Of a stretch of DNA of 64,000 nucleotides, positions 1-8,495 are shown in pieces. The notes under the pieces are model-generated. The model did not search any database and had not been told where the DNA came from. It worked only from the letters and a program-made list of their open reading frames with translations. Source of the DNA: Paenibacillus phyllosphaerae (GTDB lineage: Bacteria > Bacillota > Bacilli > Paenibacillales > Paenibacillaceae); the NCBI RefSeq assembly GCF_014192105.1, contig NZ_JACHXK010000004.1, positions 124,001 to 188,000 of the forward strand, read 5' to 3'. Positions within the stretch are counted from its first letter, which is position 1. Every line of letters begins with the position of its first letter. A program made the translations under genes and the position numbers.

Positions 1-229
1 GCGCTCTGGCGATATTGGCCATCACGTCCCTGGATGCCGCCACGTCTCTTCCCTGTTCCAGCCAGGTGTACCACGTGGTGCTGACATTCGCGATTTCGGC
101 CACTTCCTCGCGGCGGAGTCCTGGCGTCCTCCTCCTGCCGTATCCGCCGCCGATACCGACGTCTGCCGGTTGCAGCTTCTCCCTGCGCGATTTCAGGAAT
201 TCCCCGAGCAGGCTACGGGTTTGCGTCAT
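1..229 (-). CDS. XRE-family helix-turn-helix regulator, N-terminal part
   Basis: The gene runs off the left edge; only the first 76 residues are visible. The translation begins MTQTRSLLGEFLKSRREKL and contains TPGLRREEVAEIANVS followed by TTWYTWLEQGRDV. This is the signature of helix-turn-helix regulators that carry a C-terminal MmyB-like ligand-binding domain; that domain lies outside the window. The ATG at 227-229 has a strong ribosome site, GGAGGTG, eight bases upstream. Such regulators usually control a neighbouring short-chain or other dehydrogenase gene, but the visible neighbour is the co-directional dehydrogenase at 403-1392, so any functional link is inference. The call is firm for the family and open for the target. 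Confidence 0.85.
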   Translation of the reverse strand, partial: MTQTRSLLGEFLKSRREKLQPADVGIGGGYGRRRTPGLRREEVAEIANVSTTWYTWLEQGRDVAASRDVMANIARA

Positions 230-402
230 GCTAGCAGCACCTCCGAGTTCGCGTTTCATCCATTGCCATCTTCGTACATCGTACCATCCCTATCGCGGCC
301 AAAGAAAGCCTCTCTTCCGCGATCAGGCGGACGAAAGGCTGTGCAGGATCACGCATTCTCGTTTTATGATCATGAACGATACCCTAAAGCGCGACCAATA
401 AC

Positions 403-1392
403 TTACGCCATCTGCAGCACCAGCTTGCCCGTGGCCTGCCGGCTCTCGAGCAGGCGGTGCGCTTCGCTTGCCCGCTCCATCGGATAGACGCCGTACACTT
501 CCGATCGGATCTTCCCGTTTGCGAGCAGCTGCATCGCATCCCTTGCCGCCTGTCCCACTAACTGCGGATCATATACGGCATAGGCCCCTAAGTTAAACCC
601 GGCAATGTTCTGGTTCCCCAGCCAAATCTCGTTCGTGGCATGCATCAGTTCGCCGCCGCTCGCATTGCCGAGCGCGATCATCTGCCCCAGCGGCTTCAGA
701 AGCTCCATGCTGCGCGCTCTCGTCTCTCCGCCGACCGGGTCAAAAATGGCGTCGACTCCCCGCCCATGGACCAGCTGTTTCGTAATCGCCACAAAATCCG
801 ATCGCAACAGCAATTCGTCATACCCCAGCGAGGCGGCGAGCTTGATTTTATCCGATGAACCAACCGTTCCAAGTACCTTACTTGCGCCGAACCGCTTGGC
901 GATTTGCCCGAGGAAGCTGCCCAATCCGCCTGCTGCTGCGTGAACGAGGATGGTATCTCCTTCTCTCATTCGGTTCACGTATTTGACGGCCATATAAGCA
1001 GTCGTCAAGTTGACGATGGAAGCAGCGGCATCGCTCATTTCCACTTGGCCATCCAGCTCGTCAAGCGGGACGGTTAGCTCAGGCGTCACTCTTGCTTGGG
1101 TCGCGTATCCGCCAAGCTCCAGCAGTTTCATGGCAGCGACCGGCTGACCGACCCGGTATCCGTGCACGCCATCGCCTATGGACCGCACATAACCGGACAC
1201 TTCGAGTCCCGGTATGATCGGGAACGGGAACAACTCCGCGAACGCGCCATTGCGTGCCAATATGTCCACGAGCCCCACGCCCGCATACGCCACGTCGATG
1301 ATCATTTCCCCGTATCTTGGCGTAAGATCCGGCATTTCCTTTACTTGCAGCACCTCGGCTCCGCCTGCCTGTTCAATAACGATCGATCTCAT
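403..1392 (-). CDS. Zinc-free MDR alcohol dehydrogenase / quinone oxidoreductase family protein
   Basis: This 329-residue protein has the medium-chain dehydrogenase layout: an N-terminal GroES-like fold (about 25-120, with PIIPGLEVSGYV) and a Rossmann NADP-binding fold (about 125-290) carrying the glycine motif HAAAGGLGSFLGQ. The cysteine ligands of catalytic and structural zinc are absent, which places it with NADPH:quinone oxidoreductases rather than true alcohol dehydrogenases. It is a cytosolic enzyme, probably reducing quinones or enones; the substrate cannot be read from sequence. The ATG at 1392 follows GGGAGG at a suitable distance. The TetR gene lies upstream on the same strand 97 bp away, so the pair may form one unit with the regulator controlling it. 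Confidence 0.85.
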   Translation of the reverse strand: MRSIVIEQAGGAEVLQVKEMPDLTPRYGEMIIDVAYAGVGLVDILARNGAFAELFPFPIIPGLEVSGYVRSIGDGVHGYRVGQPVAAMKLLELGGYATQARVTPELTVPLDELDGQVEMSDAAASIVNLTTAYMAVKYVNRMREGDTILVHAAAGGLGSFLGQIAKRFGASKVLGTVGSSDKIKLAASLGYDELLLRSDFVAITKQLVHGRGVDAIFDPVGGETRARSMELLKPLGQMIALGNASGGELMHATNEIWLGNQNIAGFNLGAYAVYDPQLVGQAARDAMQLLANGKIRSEVYGVYPMERASEAHRLLESRQATGKLVLQMA

Positions 1393-1489
1393 CTTGACTA
1401 CCTCCCTGGTCGGATATTTACGAGCTCATCTTACCAAGGCGGCATCCGGTCAGACAGGTTTGGATTATACGGGTATAAAAAATAACAGA

Positions 1490-2032
1490 CTAAAGGTTCA
1501 TCCGATTCGCCTCGAGAAGCGACCATAACCGTTCGGTCAATTCTTCCGCGGAACAAGGCATGGACGCGTTGAACCACCACTCGATGACGCCGACGATCGC
1601 TGAACTCATGAATTGCGCGAATATTAACTTGCCCAGCTCATCCAGGCCAGCGCTATCCGCTTTCAGATGCTCCATGAGTTGGTTGTGAATCATTCGGCTC
1701 AGATGCGTGCGGAAGGAAGGGACGTCTTTCATGTCGAGCAAAGTCTTATACAATAGCGCATTGTTCTCGATCTCTTGAATCGTTCGGAGCAACGGGGCTT
1801 TCGATGGAAAAGGTCCTGCCGCGTCTATGGAGTAGCAGCATTCCATCAGATGGTTCAGCTGGTTCTCGACGCACTTGTCCAACACCGCGTAATGCGAGTA
1901 GACGGTGCCTCGATTGACATCGGCAAGCTCCGCGATTTCGTTAATCGTTATTTTCTCGAAGTCCTTCTTGGCGATCAACTGCAAGAATGCATGCATGATG
2001 GCGGCCTGGTTTTTCTTGATTCTGCGGTCCAA
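1490..2032 (-). CDS. TetR/AcrR-family transcriptional regulator
   Basis: The protein has an N-terminal TetR helix-turn-helix (FEKITINEIAELADVNRGTV, then YSHY) and an all-helical C-terminal ligand domain. I chose the TTG at 2030-2032 (180 residues, MDRRIKKNQA) because AAGGAG lies nine bases upstream. A longer frame from a TTG at 2086 has no ribosome site and adds 18 residues without family resemblance. It is divergent from the ketopantoate-reductase-like gene and upstream of the dehydrogenase at 403-1392. A perfect inverted repeat at 2141-2157 in the divergent intergenic region is a good candidate for its operator. The ligand is unknown. Confidence 0.88.
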   Translation of the reverse strand: MDRRIKKNQAAIMHAFLQLIAKKDFEKITINEIAELADVNRGTVYSHYAVLDKCVENQLNHLMECCYSIDAAGPFPSKAPLLRTIQEIENNALLYKTLLDMKDVPSFRTHLSRMIHNQLMEHLKADSAGLDELGKLIFAQFMSSAIVGVIEWWFNASMPCSAEELTERLWSLLEANRMNL

Positions 2033-2140
2033 TGAGGCGCGCTCCTTTTTTGTACAATTGATCGGAGTCTGTTGAAAAACGGACAAAACCGATAGATCTA
2101 GCGATTGCCGCTTACTTAAGAGGTTGCTATCCTGATTCTA

Positions 2141-2157
2141 TTCAATGCGTCATTGAA
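2141..2157. promoter_or_regulatory. Candidate TetR operator (17-bp inverted repeat)
   Basis: TTCAATG-CGT-CATTGAA is a perfect 7+3+7 inverted repeat. It lies between the divergent TetR gene (start 2032) and the ketopantoate-reductase-like gene (start 2191), 33 bp before the latter's start codon. Symmetric operators of this size near a divergent TetR gene are typical of the family; assignment to this regulator is inference. Confidence 0.5.
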
Positions 2158-2190
2158 AATCAAAAGATATTGACTAAGGGAGATTAGGCA

Positions 2191-3129
2191 ATGCGAATAT
2201 TGGTTTACGGCGCAGGCGTTCTCGGCAGCTATCTGGCTCATGTGTTGGTGCGCGGCGGAAATGAGGTAACTATACTGGCGAGAGGCAAGCGGGCCGAACA
2301 GCTGAAGTCGAATGGACTTGTCATACGGCACTACTTTCAGCGCCGCAACACCGTCGATCGAGTTAACGTCATCCGCGAGCTTGCGCCTGACGATCGTTAT
2401 GATCTGATCTTTGTCGTCATGAAGTACAATGATTTCCCGACGGTTCTGCCTACACTAGCGGAGAATCAATCTACCAATATCGTGCTCGTGGGTAATAATG
2501 CTGATGCGCGGGGGATGCAGCAAAAACTGCAGGAAAAGAGTTCCTCGAAGAAAAATGTTAACTTCGGGTTTCAGCTTAGCGGCGGGCTTCGGGAGGAGAG
2601 CGGACGCATCATCTGCATCCGCGGCGGCGGGCAAATGATAGTAGGCAGTTTAGAAGGCGGAATCACGATCAAGCCGCTCCTGGAGCAAGCATTCAAGAAC
2701 GCGAAGTACAAACTAACCTATCATGAAGATATGGACGCTTGGCTAATGAGCCACCTCGTCATGATCGTTGCCTTGAACGCGGTCAGTTTTCTACATCATG
2801 GCGATCTGAATCAAGCCTCGAGGGACAACCGGTTGTTAAAGCAAGCTATTATGGCTATGGATGACGGGCATCGAGTATTGGAAAAGTTGAACTATACTAT
2901 TACGCCTGCCAGTCAAGGCAATCTAGCCCGTAAGCATAGACGAATCTTCTACTACGGGCTCAAGTTCATCCACAAGTTATCGTTCATGAAGTTCGTGGAT
3001 GGTTCGTTCAATGAAATAGCCGCGTTGCTCGATTCGTTCCGTAAGCTTAAAGAGCAAGTCGATGTGGCAACACTCGCTTGGGATGCTTTGGAGAAGCGTA
3101 CGATGGCCAAGTTTGTTGCCCGCCTATAG
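2191..3129 (+). CDS. Ketopantoate reductase family (ApbA/PanE-like) protein
   Basis: This 312-residue protein starts with a Rossmann motif, ILVYGAGVLGSYLAHVL, as in 2-dehydropantoate 2-reductases, followed by a helical C-terminal domain of the ApbA_C type. Family members reduce ketopantoate to pantoate with NADPH for coenzyme A synthesis, but many paralogues in Firmicutes have other, unknown substrates. The divergent TetR gene and a palindrome ahead of the start suggest inducible expression, which does not fit a housekeeping panE. The start has AAGGGAG about ten bases upstream. An inverted repeat at 3131-3188 follows the stop. The call is firm for family and weak for substrate. Confidence 0.82.
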   Translation: MRILVYGAGVLGSYLAHVLVRGGNEVTILARGKRAEQLKSNGLVIRHYFQRRNTVDRVNVIRELAPDDRYDLIFVVMKYNDFPTVLPTLAENQSTNIVLVGNNADARGMQQKLQEKSSSKKNVNFGFQLSGGLREESGRIICIRGGGQMIVGSLEGGITIKPLLEQAFKNAKYKLTYHEDMDAWLMSHLVMIVALNAVSFLHHGDLNQASRDNRLLKQAIMAMDDGHRVLEKLNYTITPASQGNLARKHRRIFYYGLKFIHKLSFMKFVDGSFNEIAALLDSFRKLKEQVDVATLAWDALEKRTMAKFVARL

Positions 3130-3130
3130 C

Positions 3131-3188
3131 GTTAGAGAACCAGCGATGATATCATGCTGATTCTCTATTTCATCGCTGTTTCTCTAAC
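3131..3188. terminator. Large inverted repeat between convergent genes, possible bidirectional terminator
   Basis: Arms of 19 bases (3131-3149 and 3170-3188, starting GTTAGAGAAC and ending TTCTCTAAC) pair with one mismatch around a 20-base loop. It sits between convergent genes ending at 3129 and 3199. There is no clear U-tract on either side, so termination is likely but not certain. Confidence 0.5.
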
Positions 3189-3198
3189 GGCATACCTT

Positions 3199-3738
3199 TC
3201 AAGAAAACTCGCCTTCTTGCAATCTCGAAACGATAAGATCGACGGTTTGTTCCGCCGTTAATTCCGATGAATCCAACCACAATCCTATTTGCGGCGTTTC
3301 ATCCCGGAGTACGCGATCCAGCGCTTCGACGGTCCAAGCCCCGTAACCTTGTTTGGAACGGCCAGCCTCTCTTGCCGCAACCGTTGCCGTATTCGGACAT
3401 AACGCGACGATATAGAAAGGCCGGCTGCGGATGTACGAGATAAAATCGTTCAACATCGGTCCGATGACGACATCTTGCACAATAACGGTAAACCCTGCTT
3501 GAACATACATCTCCGCGGATTGCGCGGCAAGCCGATACCGCAGCCGCAGCTGATTCAATTCATCGCTTCCCGCATCGGGCTCAACCTCTTTGCGGTCATT
3601 GACGATCATTCTTCGGAAAAGATCGCCACGCACATGCACGGATTTCGGAAAACGTTCGGCGAGCAGCTGAGCTACCGTTGATTTGCCGCTGGCCATAATT
3701 CCGGTAATGAGAATTATGCCGGGGCTATCCTGCAACAT
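3199..3738 (-). CDS. P-loop nucleoside/phosphotransferase-type kinase (AAA_33-like)
   Basis: The protein has a Walker A motif, ITGIMASGKSTVAQLL, close to its N terminus and the compact alpha/beta size (about 180 residues) of small kinases and phosphotransferases of the AAA_33/zeta-like group. These phosphorylate small molecules such as nucleosides, sugars or antibiotics; the substrate here is unknown. The open frame extends to a GTG at 3759 without a ribosome site. The ATG at 3738 lies after AAAGG at a rather long distance, so the start is uncertain by seven residues. It stands alone and converges on the gene at 2191-3129. Confidence 0.7.
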   Translation of the reverse strand: MLQDSPGIILITGIMASGKSTVAQLLAERFPKSVHVRGDLFRRMIVNDRKEVEPDAGSDELNQLRLRYRLAAQSAEMYVQAGFTVIVQDVVIGPMLNDFISYIRSRPFYIVALCPNTATVAAREAGRSKQGYGAWTVEALDRVLRDETPQIGLWLDSSELTAEQTVDLIVSRLQEGEFS

Positions 3739-3825
3739 ATGGAACATCATCCTTTCCACGAGGATCTATCGAACATTATAACCAGACTTTTACGTACGCC
3801 ACAAATTACTTTCTTCTATTACAGA

Positions 3826-3854
3826 AGGAAAAAAGCCAGACCGGTGAATCTGGC
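3826..3854 (-). terminator. Intrinsic terminator of the oligo-1,6-glucosidase gene
   Basis: On the minus strand GCCAGA-TTCACCGG-TCTGGC is followed directly by TTTTTT. It lies 33 bp after the stop of the gene ending at 3888. Confidence 0.8.
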
Positions 3855-3887
3855 CTAGCTCTTCAGCAGCAACCTCACGGCTGCTTC

Positions 3888-5519
3888 TTATGGGTTGACT
3901 TTCAACCGATACATTCTTGCTTCATAAGGGCGAAGCAAATACTGCGGCAGCTCATCCTTGTAGTTCGCAATCAGCAGCTCTTTCTCGCCAGTCAGCGAAT
4001 CCGGAAGCGCATACGGCACTTGCTCTCCGTAGAAATTACACAGCACAATGATCGTTTCTCCATCAAGCGTGCGCGTGTAGGCAAAAATATGGGCGTCTTC
4101 AGGGAAGAGCAGCTCGTAATCCCCGTAGATGATCACCTCATGCTCCTTGCGAAGCTGGATCAGCTTTTGATAATGATAGAAGATGGAGTCGGCCTCGGTG
4201 AGCTCCTGCTCGGCATTGATGCTCGTATAGTTCGGATTCACCCGAATCCACGGCGTACCTGTCGTGAAACCCGCTTCCGCCGTTGCGTCCCACTGCATCG
4301 GCGTACGCGCGTTATCTCGCCCTTTGGTATAGATCGAGGCCATGATCTCCTCTTGCGGATAACCTTGGTCCGTCCGTTCCTTGTGCAGGTTGAGCAGCTC
4401 GATATCCCGGTATTCTTCGATCGGATATTGCACGTTGGTCATCCCGAGTTCTTCGCCTTGGTACACATACGGCGTGCCCTGCATGCCGTGCAGCAAGGTA
4501 GCGAGCATTTTCGCCGACTCGACTCGGTACTCGCCGTCATTTCCCCAACGGGAGACGATTCTCGGCAAATCGTGGTTGTTCCAGAACAAGCTGTTCCAAG
4601 CCTCGCCTTTGAGCTCCGTCTGCCATTTGGATAACACATGCTTCAGCTTCATGAAATCCAGCGGCGCCAGATCCCACTTGCTCTTGCCCGGCTGCTCATC
4701 CAGTCCGATATGCTCGAATTGGAATACCATCGAGAATTCGGAGCCGTCCGGATTGCTGAACAGCTTCGCGATCTCCGGCGTTGCGCCCCACGTCTCGCCA
4801 ACCGTAAGCAGATCCGCACGTCGGAAGGTTAACCGGCTAAGCTCTTGAATATATTCATGCAGCTTCGGTCCATTGCCGGTAATAAGCCGGTCTGGCTCCT
4901 TGGCGATCAGATCGATGACATCGAGACGGAAACCGCCGACACCGCGGTCGATCCACCAGTTGATCATATGATAGATCTCTTCCCGGACTTTGGGATTCGC
5001 CCAGTTGAGGTCAGGTTGTTTCACCGAGAAAAGATGCAAGAAATATTGGCCAAGCTCCGGCACATACTCCCATGCCGATCCGCCGAAGATACTGCCTAAT
5101 TCATTCGGCGGCGTGCCTGGTTCCCCATCGCGCCATACATAGTAGTCATAGTACGGATTGTCTTTGCCCTTCTTCGCCTCGACGAACCACGGATGCTCGT
5201 CCGACGTGTGGTTCAATACAAGATCCATAACGATTTTAATGTTGCGTTTGGCCGCTTCTTGAATGAGCGCGTCCATGTCGGCAAGCGAACCGAACATCGG
5301 ATCGATATCCTGGTAATCCGAGATATCGTAGCCGTTGTCATCCTGCGGCGATTTGCAGACCGGAGACAGCCAGATCGCGCCGATCCCGAGCTTCTCCAAG
5401 TAATCGAGCCGATTCAGAATGCCTTTCAGGTCACCGATGCCATCACCGTTGCTGTCTTGGAAGCTGCGCGGGTAAATTTGATACACGACGGTTTCTTTCC
5501 ACCATTTCTTGTTGTCCAT
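3888..5519 (-). CDS. malL: GH13 alpha-glucosidase, probably oligo-1,6-glucosidase
   Basis: The 543-residue cytosolic enzyme starts MDNKKWWKETVVYQIYPRSF, the usual opening of bacterial GH13 alpha-glucosidases, and has their usual length. Conserved regions are DLVLNHTSDEHPWF, GGFRLDVIDL (nucleophile D200), TVGETWG (acid/base E242) and FWNNHDLPR (D317). Valine after the nucleophile is the residue that in characterised members goes with alpha-1,6 rather than alpha-1,4 preference, so isomalto-oligosaccharides are the likely substrate. An upstream extension of 67 codons to 5720 lacks a ribosome site. AAGGAG precedes two adjacent ATGs (5522 and 5519), and I use the second. No sugar transporter or regulator is adjacent. 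Confidence 0.9.
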   Translation of the reverse strand: MDNKKWWKETVVYQIYPRSFQDSNGDGIGDLKGILNRLDYLEKLGIGAIWLSPVCKSPQDDNGYDISDYQDIDPMFGSLADMDALIQEAAKRNIKIVMDLVLNHTSDEHPWFVEAKKGKDNPYYDYYVWRDGEPGTPPNELGSIFGGSAWEYVPELGQYFLHLFSVKQPDLNWANPKVREEIYHMINWWIDRGVGGFRLDVIDLIAKEPDRLITGNGPKLHEYIQELSRLTFRRADLLTVGETWGATPEIAKLFSNPDGSEFSMVFQFEHIGLDEQPGKSKWDLAPLDFMKLKHVLSKWQTELKGEAWNSLFWNNHDLPRIVSRWGNDGEYRVESAKMLATLLHGMQGTPYVYQGEELGMTNVQYPIEEYRDIELLNLHKERTDQGYPQEEIMASIYTKGRDNARTPMQWDATAEAGFTTGTPWIRVNPNYTSINAEQELTEADSIFYHYQKLIQLRKEHEVIIYGDYELLFPEDAHIFAYTRTLDGETIIVLCNFYGEQVPYALPDSLTGEKELLIANYKDELPQYLLRPYEARMYRLKVNP

Positions 5520-5720
5520 CATCCAAATCTCCTTGTTTCTCTCTGATCGTAACCCCATACTTAGGTTACTTGAATAACTATACATGGTTCTGATCGAACT
5601 TGCATCTTTGCCTAGTTCGAGTAAATGGATTCCAGATATCGCACGAATTTTTGAATACCAGCTGAATATAAACTTAAAATTGGACTCCAAAAGAGGAAGC
5701 CATATATACGTTTTAGGCAC

Positions 5721-5745
5721 TTAGACTTATAGTAGGATAGTCTAA
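5721..5745. promoter_or_regulatory. Inverted repeat upstream of the chemotaxis-receptor transcript
   Basis: TTAGACT-(11)-AGTCTAA is a perfect 7-bp inverted repeat that contains the -10-like TATAGT. It lies just before the ribosome site of the small frame at 5769. It may be an operator or a leader hairpin. The rest of the 5520-5868 gap shows nothing else I can name. Confidence 0.3.
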
Positions 5746-5768
5746 CCTATAAACAGGAGAAATTACCA

Positions 5769-5855
5769 ATGGACCCATTACATTTTGAGGGGGAGCCATC
5801 AACTTTAAGACCCTTCTTGTATCGTAATTCAAGCAGCTCAGAGACATCTTCTTAG
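5769..5855 (+). CDS. Possible 28-residue leader peptide ahead of the chemotaxis receptor
   Basis: A short frame, MDPLHFEGEPSTLRP and onward to the end, has an AGGAG ribosome site nine bases before its ATG. Its TAG stop overlaps the TAGGAGG ribosome site of the chemotaxis receptor, an arrangement that could couple translation of the two. I recognise no family. The coding potential rests only on the ribosome site and position, so it may be chance. Confidence 0.3.
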   Translation: MDPLHFEGEPSTLRPFLYRNSSSSETSS

Positions 5856-5868
5856 GAGGCATTTTTTC

Positions 5869-7641
5869 ATGTTCAGATTAACCGTTTCGAAGAAAATAAT
5901 CGGTATGGCATTATCCATTGTTATATTATGTTCCGCAGCATCGGTAATAGGAGATCTCATTATCCGAAATATGTCTGATTCTATTAAAACGATGGGATCG
6001 AGTAGTCTTCCATCGGTTGTTATCCTTGGTAATATGGAAAGCGCAGTGAATCGATTAGATCGTAATAGTGTTCTTCATGTTATGAGCCAAATGACGTCCT
6101 TGTCTGCGAAAAATGCTCCGAAAGCTGGTCCGAAAGATGCACCAGATTCTTCAGCTGGCGAAGAGAACATCTCAGGAGATACAGCACAAGCGATTACAGA
6201 TACGGTTGCTGATATGGAGAAACAAATAGAAGCCTATCAGAATAACTATCTAGAGGCTGGCAGTGAAACCGAACTGTTTAACACCTTCTATTCTTCTTGG
6301 ACAGCGTATCGAGATCAAGTGGTTGCTAACTCAGGTATTTCAAAAGCTGCGTCCAAATCCAATGGCGGTGGTCAAAGTAACATCGGAGATTTGTATGAAG
6401 CTACATTGAATGGGATCAGCGCATTAAAAGACTCAAATGTAAACGAAGCAAAGCTTCTGTTAGACCAGTCTGAACAGCAGTCAAACGCGGGTGTGATTAC
6501 GCATGCATTTGCAGCCGTCTTAAGTATTGTCATTGCGGTATTGGTCAGTATCTTCATGGCTAAATCTATCACAAAACCACTGAATCGTATCGTACGACAA
6601 ATTAAAGAGGTTACCAATGGGAACCTCATGGTTGCTCCATTAGCAGCCAAAAGCAAGGATGAGATCGGCGAGCTCACAACGGACTTTAATAAGATGAGCC
6701 AGTCGCTGCGATCGCTGATGTCTTCCGTGGTTGAAAACGCACTGTTAGTCGCTTCGACCTCAGATCAGCTAACAGCAAGTGCGGAACAAACCAGCATAGC
6801 AACGGAGCAGATTGCAGTAAGCGCAGCTAACCTGGCAGAAGGTGCTGAATCACAGCTGCGGCAGCTTTCGGAAACATCGGATACAGCCAATGGCGTTTCT
6901 AAGCGGATCGCAAGTATCACCAGAAGCTTTAACACCGTTTCAACGTTAATTGACGTGTCTCTCGATAAAGCCGAGAAAGGCAATGAGGTCATTACCACTA
7001 CCTTTGAGCAGATGAGAGAGGTACAAAGTAAAGTAACGCAATCTGCGGCTTCAGTCACTATTCTGAACAACAAATCAGCGGAGATTAATCAAATCACACT
7101 CCTAATTAAGGAGATTGCAGCCCAAACGAGCTTGCTGTCCTTGAATGCTTCCATTGAAGCGGCTAGAGCAGGGGAACATGGCAGAGGGTTTGCCGTTGTG
7201 GCAGCTGAAGTACAGAAACTCGCGGGACAATCCGATCATGCAACGAAAAAAATAACGGAATTAGTAGACGAGGTTATCTCAAGCACGAATGACGTCATGC
7301 TGTCTATTGAGGAAGGTGTAAAGGCTTTGGCGGTTGGGATGGAATCCGTGGAGGAGGCTGGAATATCCTTCTCAGAAATCGTCGAATCCGTTCAGGGCAT
7401 TAGTTCTGAAGCCGAGCAGGCAATCCATGAAACAAAGTCAGTGAATGAAGATGCGCTCACCATGGCAGAGGCAATGAAGGATATTGCCGTAATCGCGCAG
7501 CGCGCAACCAAAAGTACGCAAACCGTTGCATCGATCGTGGAAGAAACGATGGCATCGATGGAAGAAGTTTCAGCCGGATCGAACATGTTGTCCAAGATGG
7601 CAGACGATCTGAATGATACGGTTTCCATCTTTAAGGTATAG
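5869..7641 (+). CDS. Methyl-accepting chemotaxis protein
   Basis: This 590-residue membrane receptor has a first transmembrane segment at about 10-32, an extracytoplasmic helical sensor (about 33-210, four-helix-bundle type with a low-complexity KAGPKDAPDSSAGEE stretch), a second transmembrane segment at about 212-232, a HAMP linker to about 285 and a long signalling coiled coil. The hairpin tip contains AAQTSLLSLNASIEAARAGE and GRGFAVVAAEVQKLA, the CheA/CheW-contact signature. The ligand is unknown. AGGAGG precedes the ATG. The gene and its upstream region are visibly richer in A+T than both neighbours, which may reflect horizontal acquisition. No che or fla genes are adjacent. Confidence 0.95.
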   Translation: MFRLTVSKKIIGMALSIVILCSAASVIGDLIIRNMSDSIKTMGSSSLPSVVILGNMESAVNRLDRNSVLHVMSQMTSLSAKNAPKAGPKDAPDSSAGEENISGDTAQAITDTVADMEKQIEAYQNNYLEAGSETELFNTFYSSWTAYRDQVVANSGISKAASKSNGGGQSNIGDLYEATLNGISALKDSNVNEAKLLLDQSEQQSNAGVITHAFAAVLSIVIAVLVSIFMAKSITKPLNRIVRQIKEVTNGNLMVAPLAAKSKDEIGELTTDFNKMSQSLRSLMSSVVENALLVASTSDQLTASAEQTSIATEQIAVSAANLAEGAESQLRQLSETSDTANGVSKRIASITRSFNTVSTLIDVSLDKAEKGNEVITTTFEQMREVQSKVTQSAASVTILNNKSAEINQITLLIKEIAAQTSLLSLNASIEAARAGEHGRGFAVVAAEVQKLAGQSDHATKKITELVDEVISSTNDVMLSIEEGVKALAVGMESVEEAGISFSEIVESVQGISSEAEQAIHETKSVNEDALTMAEAMKDIAVIAQRATKSTQTVASIVEETMASMEEVSAGSNMLSKMADDLNDTVSIFKV

Positions 7642-7712
7642 GGTAAACCAGATCGGAAGAATATGCGTCCGCGCAGAGAATTCGGTAACACAAACATTGT
7701 CTTTAAAACCCA

Positions 7713-7760
7713 GGGGCGTCCCAAGGCCATCTTTTGATGACTTTTGAGTCAGCCCCTTTT
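7713..7760 (+). terminator. Terminator between convergent genes, built from imperfect inverted repeats
   Basis: GGGGCGTCCCAAG (7713-7725) pairs imperfectly with CTTTTGAGTCAGCCCC (7741-7756), followed by TTTT. It lies 72 bp after the chemotaxis-receptor stop. The arm sequence resembles the GGGGCTGxCxCAAAAGTC termini seen on some Bacillales insertion sequences, so it could be a relic of one that now serves as a terminator. Confidence 0.5.
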
Positions 7761-7790
7761 GTCATGCCCCCCACTCCTTCATGCGCCCAA

Positions 7791-8492
7791 CTATACGTTA
7801 AAGCGATACCCCACGCCCCAGATCGTCTCGATCATAACGGGCTTCGACGGGGTACGCTCGACTTTCTCTCTCAGCTTGCTGATGTGCACCGTCACGGTGG
7901 CATTGTCTCCGATTGCGTCATAACCCCAAATCCGCTCGAATAGCTCGTCTTTCGTAAACACGCGATTCGGATGCGAGGCCATGTAGAGCAACAGATCATA
8001 CTCTTTGGTCGTCAAAGTGACCTCGGAGCCGTGCGCGAATACTTTGCGAGCCAGCTTATCGATAAGAAGACCGTTCAGCCGCAGCTCGTCTTTGGGCTGC
8101 AGGACATTCGGGTTCATGCCGCTCGTCAGCCGTTCGAATCGAGCGAGATGCGCCTTGACGCGGGCGACCAATTCGCCAACGCTGAACGGCTTGCTGATGA
8201 AATCGTCTGCTCCAAGACCGAGGCCGCGAATTTTATCGATCTCTTCTTTTTTGGCAGAAACCATTAGAATCGGAATCGGCTTCACTTGCCGCACTTGCTT
8301 GCAAATTTCGTATCCATCTATGCCAGGCAGCATTAGGTCGAGCAGGATCAAGTCGATCTCTCCGGCTATGGCCCGCTGCAGTCCGATATCTCCGTTCTCC
8401 GCAATCTCTACCGCATAACCGCTTGCTTCGAGATAATCCTTCTGAACTTCGGCGATCACCGAATCGTCCTCAATAATTAGTATCTTCTTCAC
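7791..8492 (-). CDS. OmpR/PhoB-family response regulator
   Basis: The 233-residue protein has a receiver domain (1-120) with the acidic pair D9/D10, phospho-acceptor D52 in LILLDLMLPG and K101 in FISKPFSVGE, then a winged-helix DNA-binding domain (about 135-232) ending in IETIWGVGYRF. It is the last gene of a five-gene minus-strand operon and lies 3 bp after the histidine kinase gene, its evident partner. Because sensor, regulator, ABC exporter genes and a secreted protein share one operon, the system probably controls its own transporter. The inducing signal is unknown. Confidence 0.95.
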   Translation of the reverse strand: MKKILIIEDDSVIAEVQKDYLEASGYAVEIAENGDIGLQRAIAGEIDLILLDLMLPGIDGYEICKQVRQVKPIPILMVSAKKEEIDKIRGLGLGADDFISKPFSVGELVARVKAHLARFERLTSGMNPNVLQPKDELRLNGLLIDKLARKVFAHGSEVTLTTKEYDLLLYMASHPNRVFTKDELFERIWGYDAIGDNATVTVHISKLREKVERTPSKPVMIETIWGVGYRFNV

Positions 8493-8495
8493 AGC

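Noticed and set aside
15-487. Plus-strand frames at the left edge
   Set aside because: They lie opposite the XRE regulator and the dehydrogenase gene; the minus-strand reading gives a recognisable helix-turn-helix protein.
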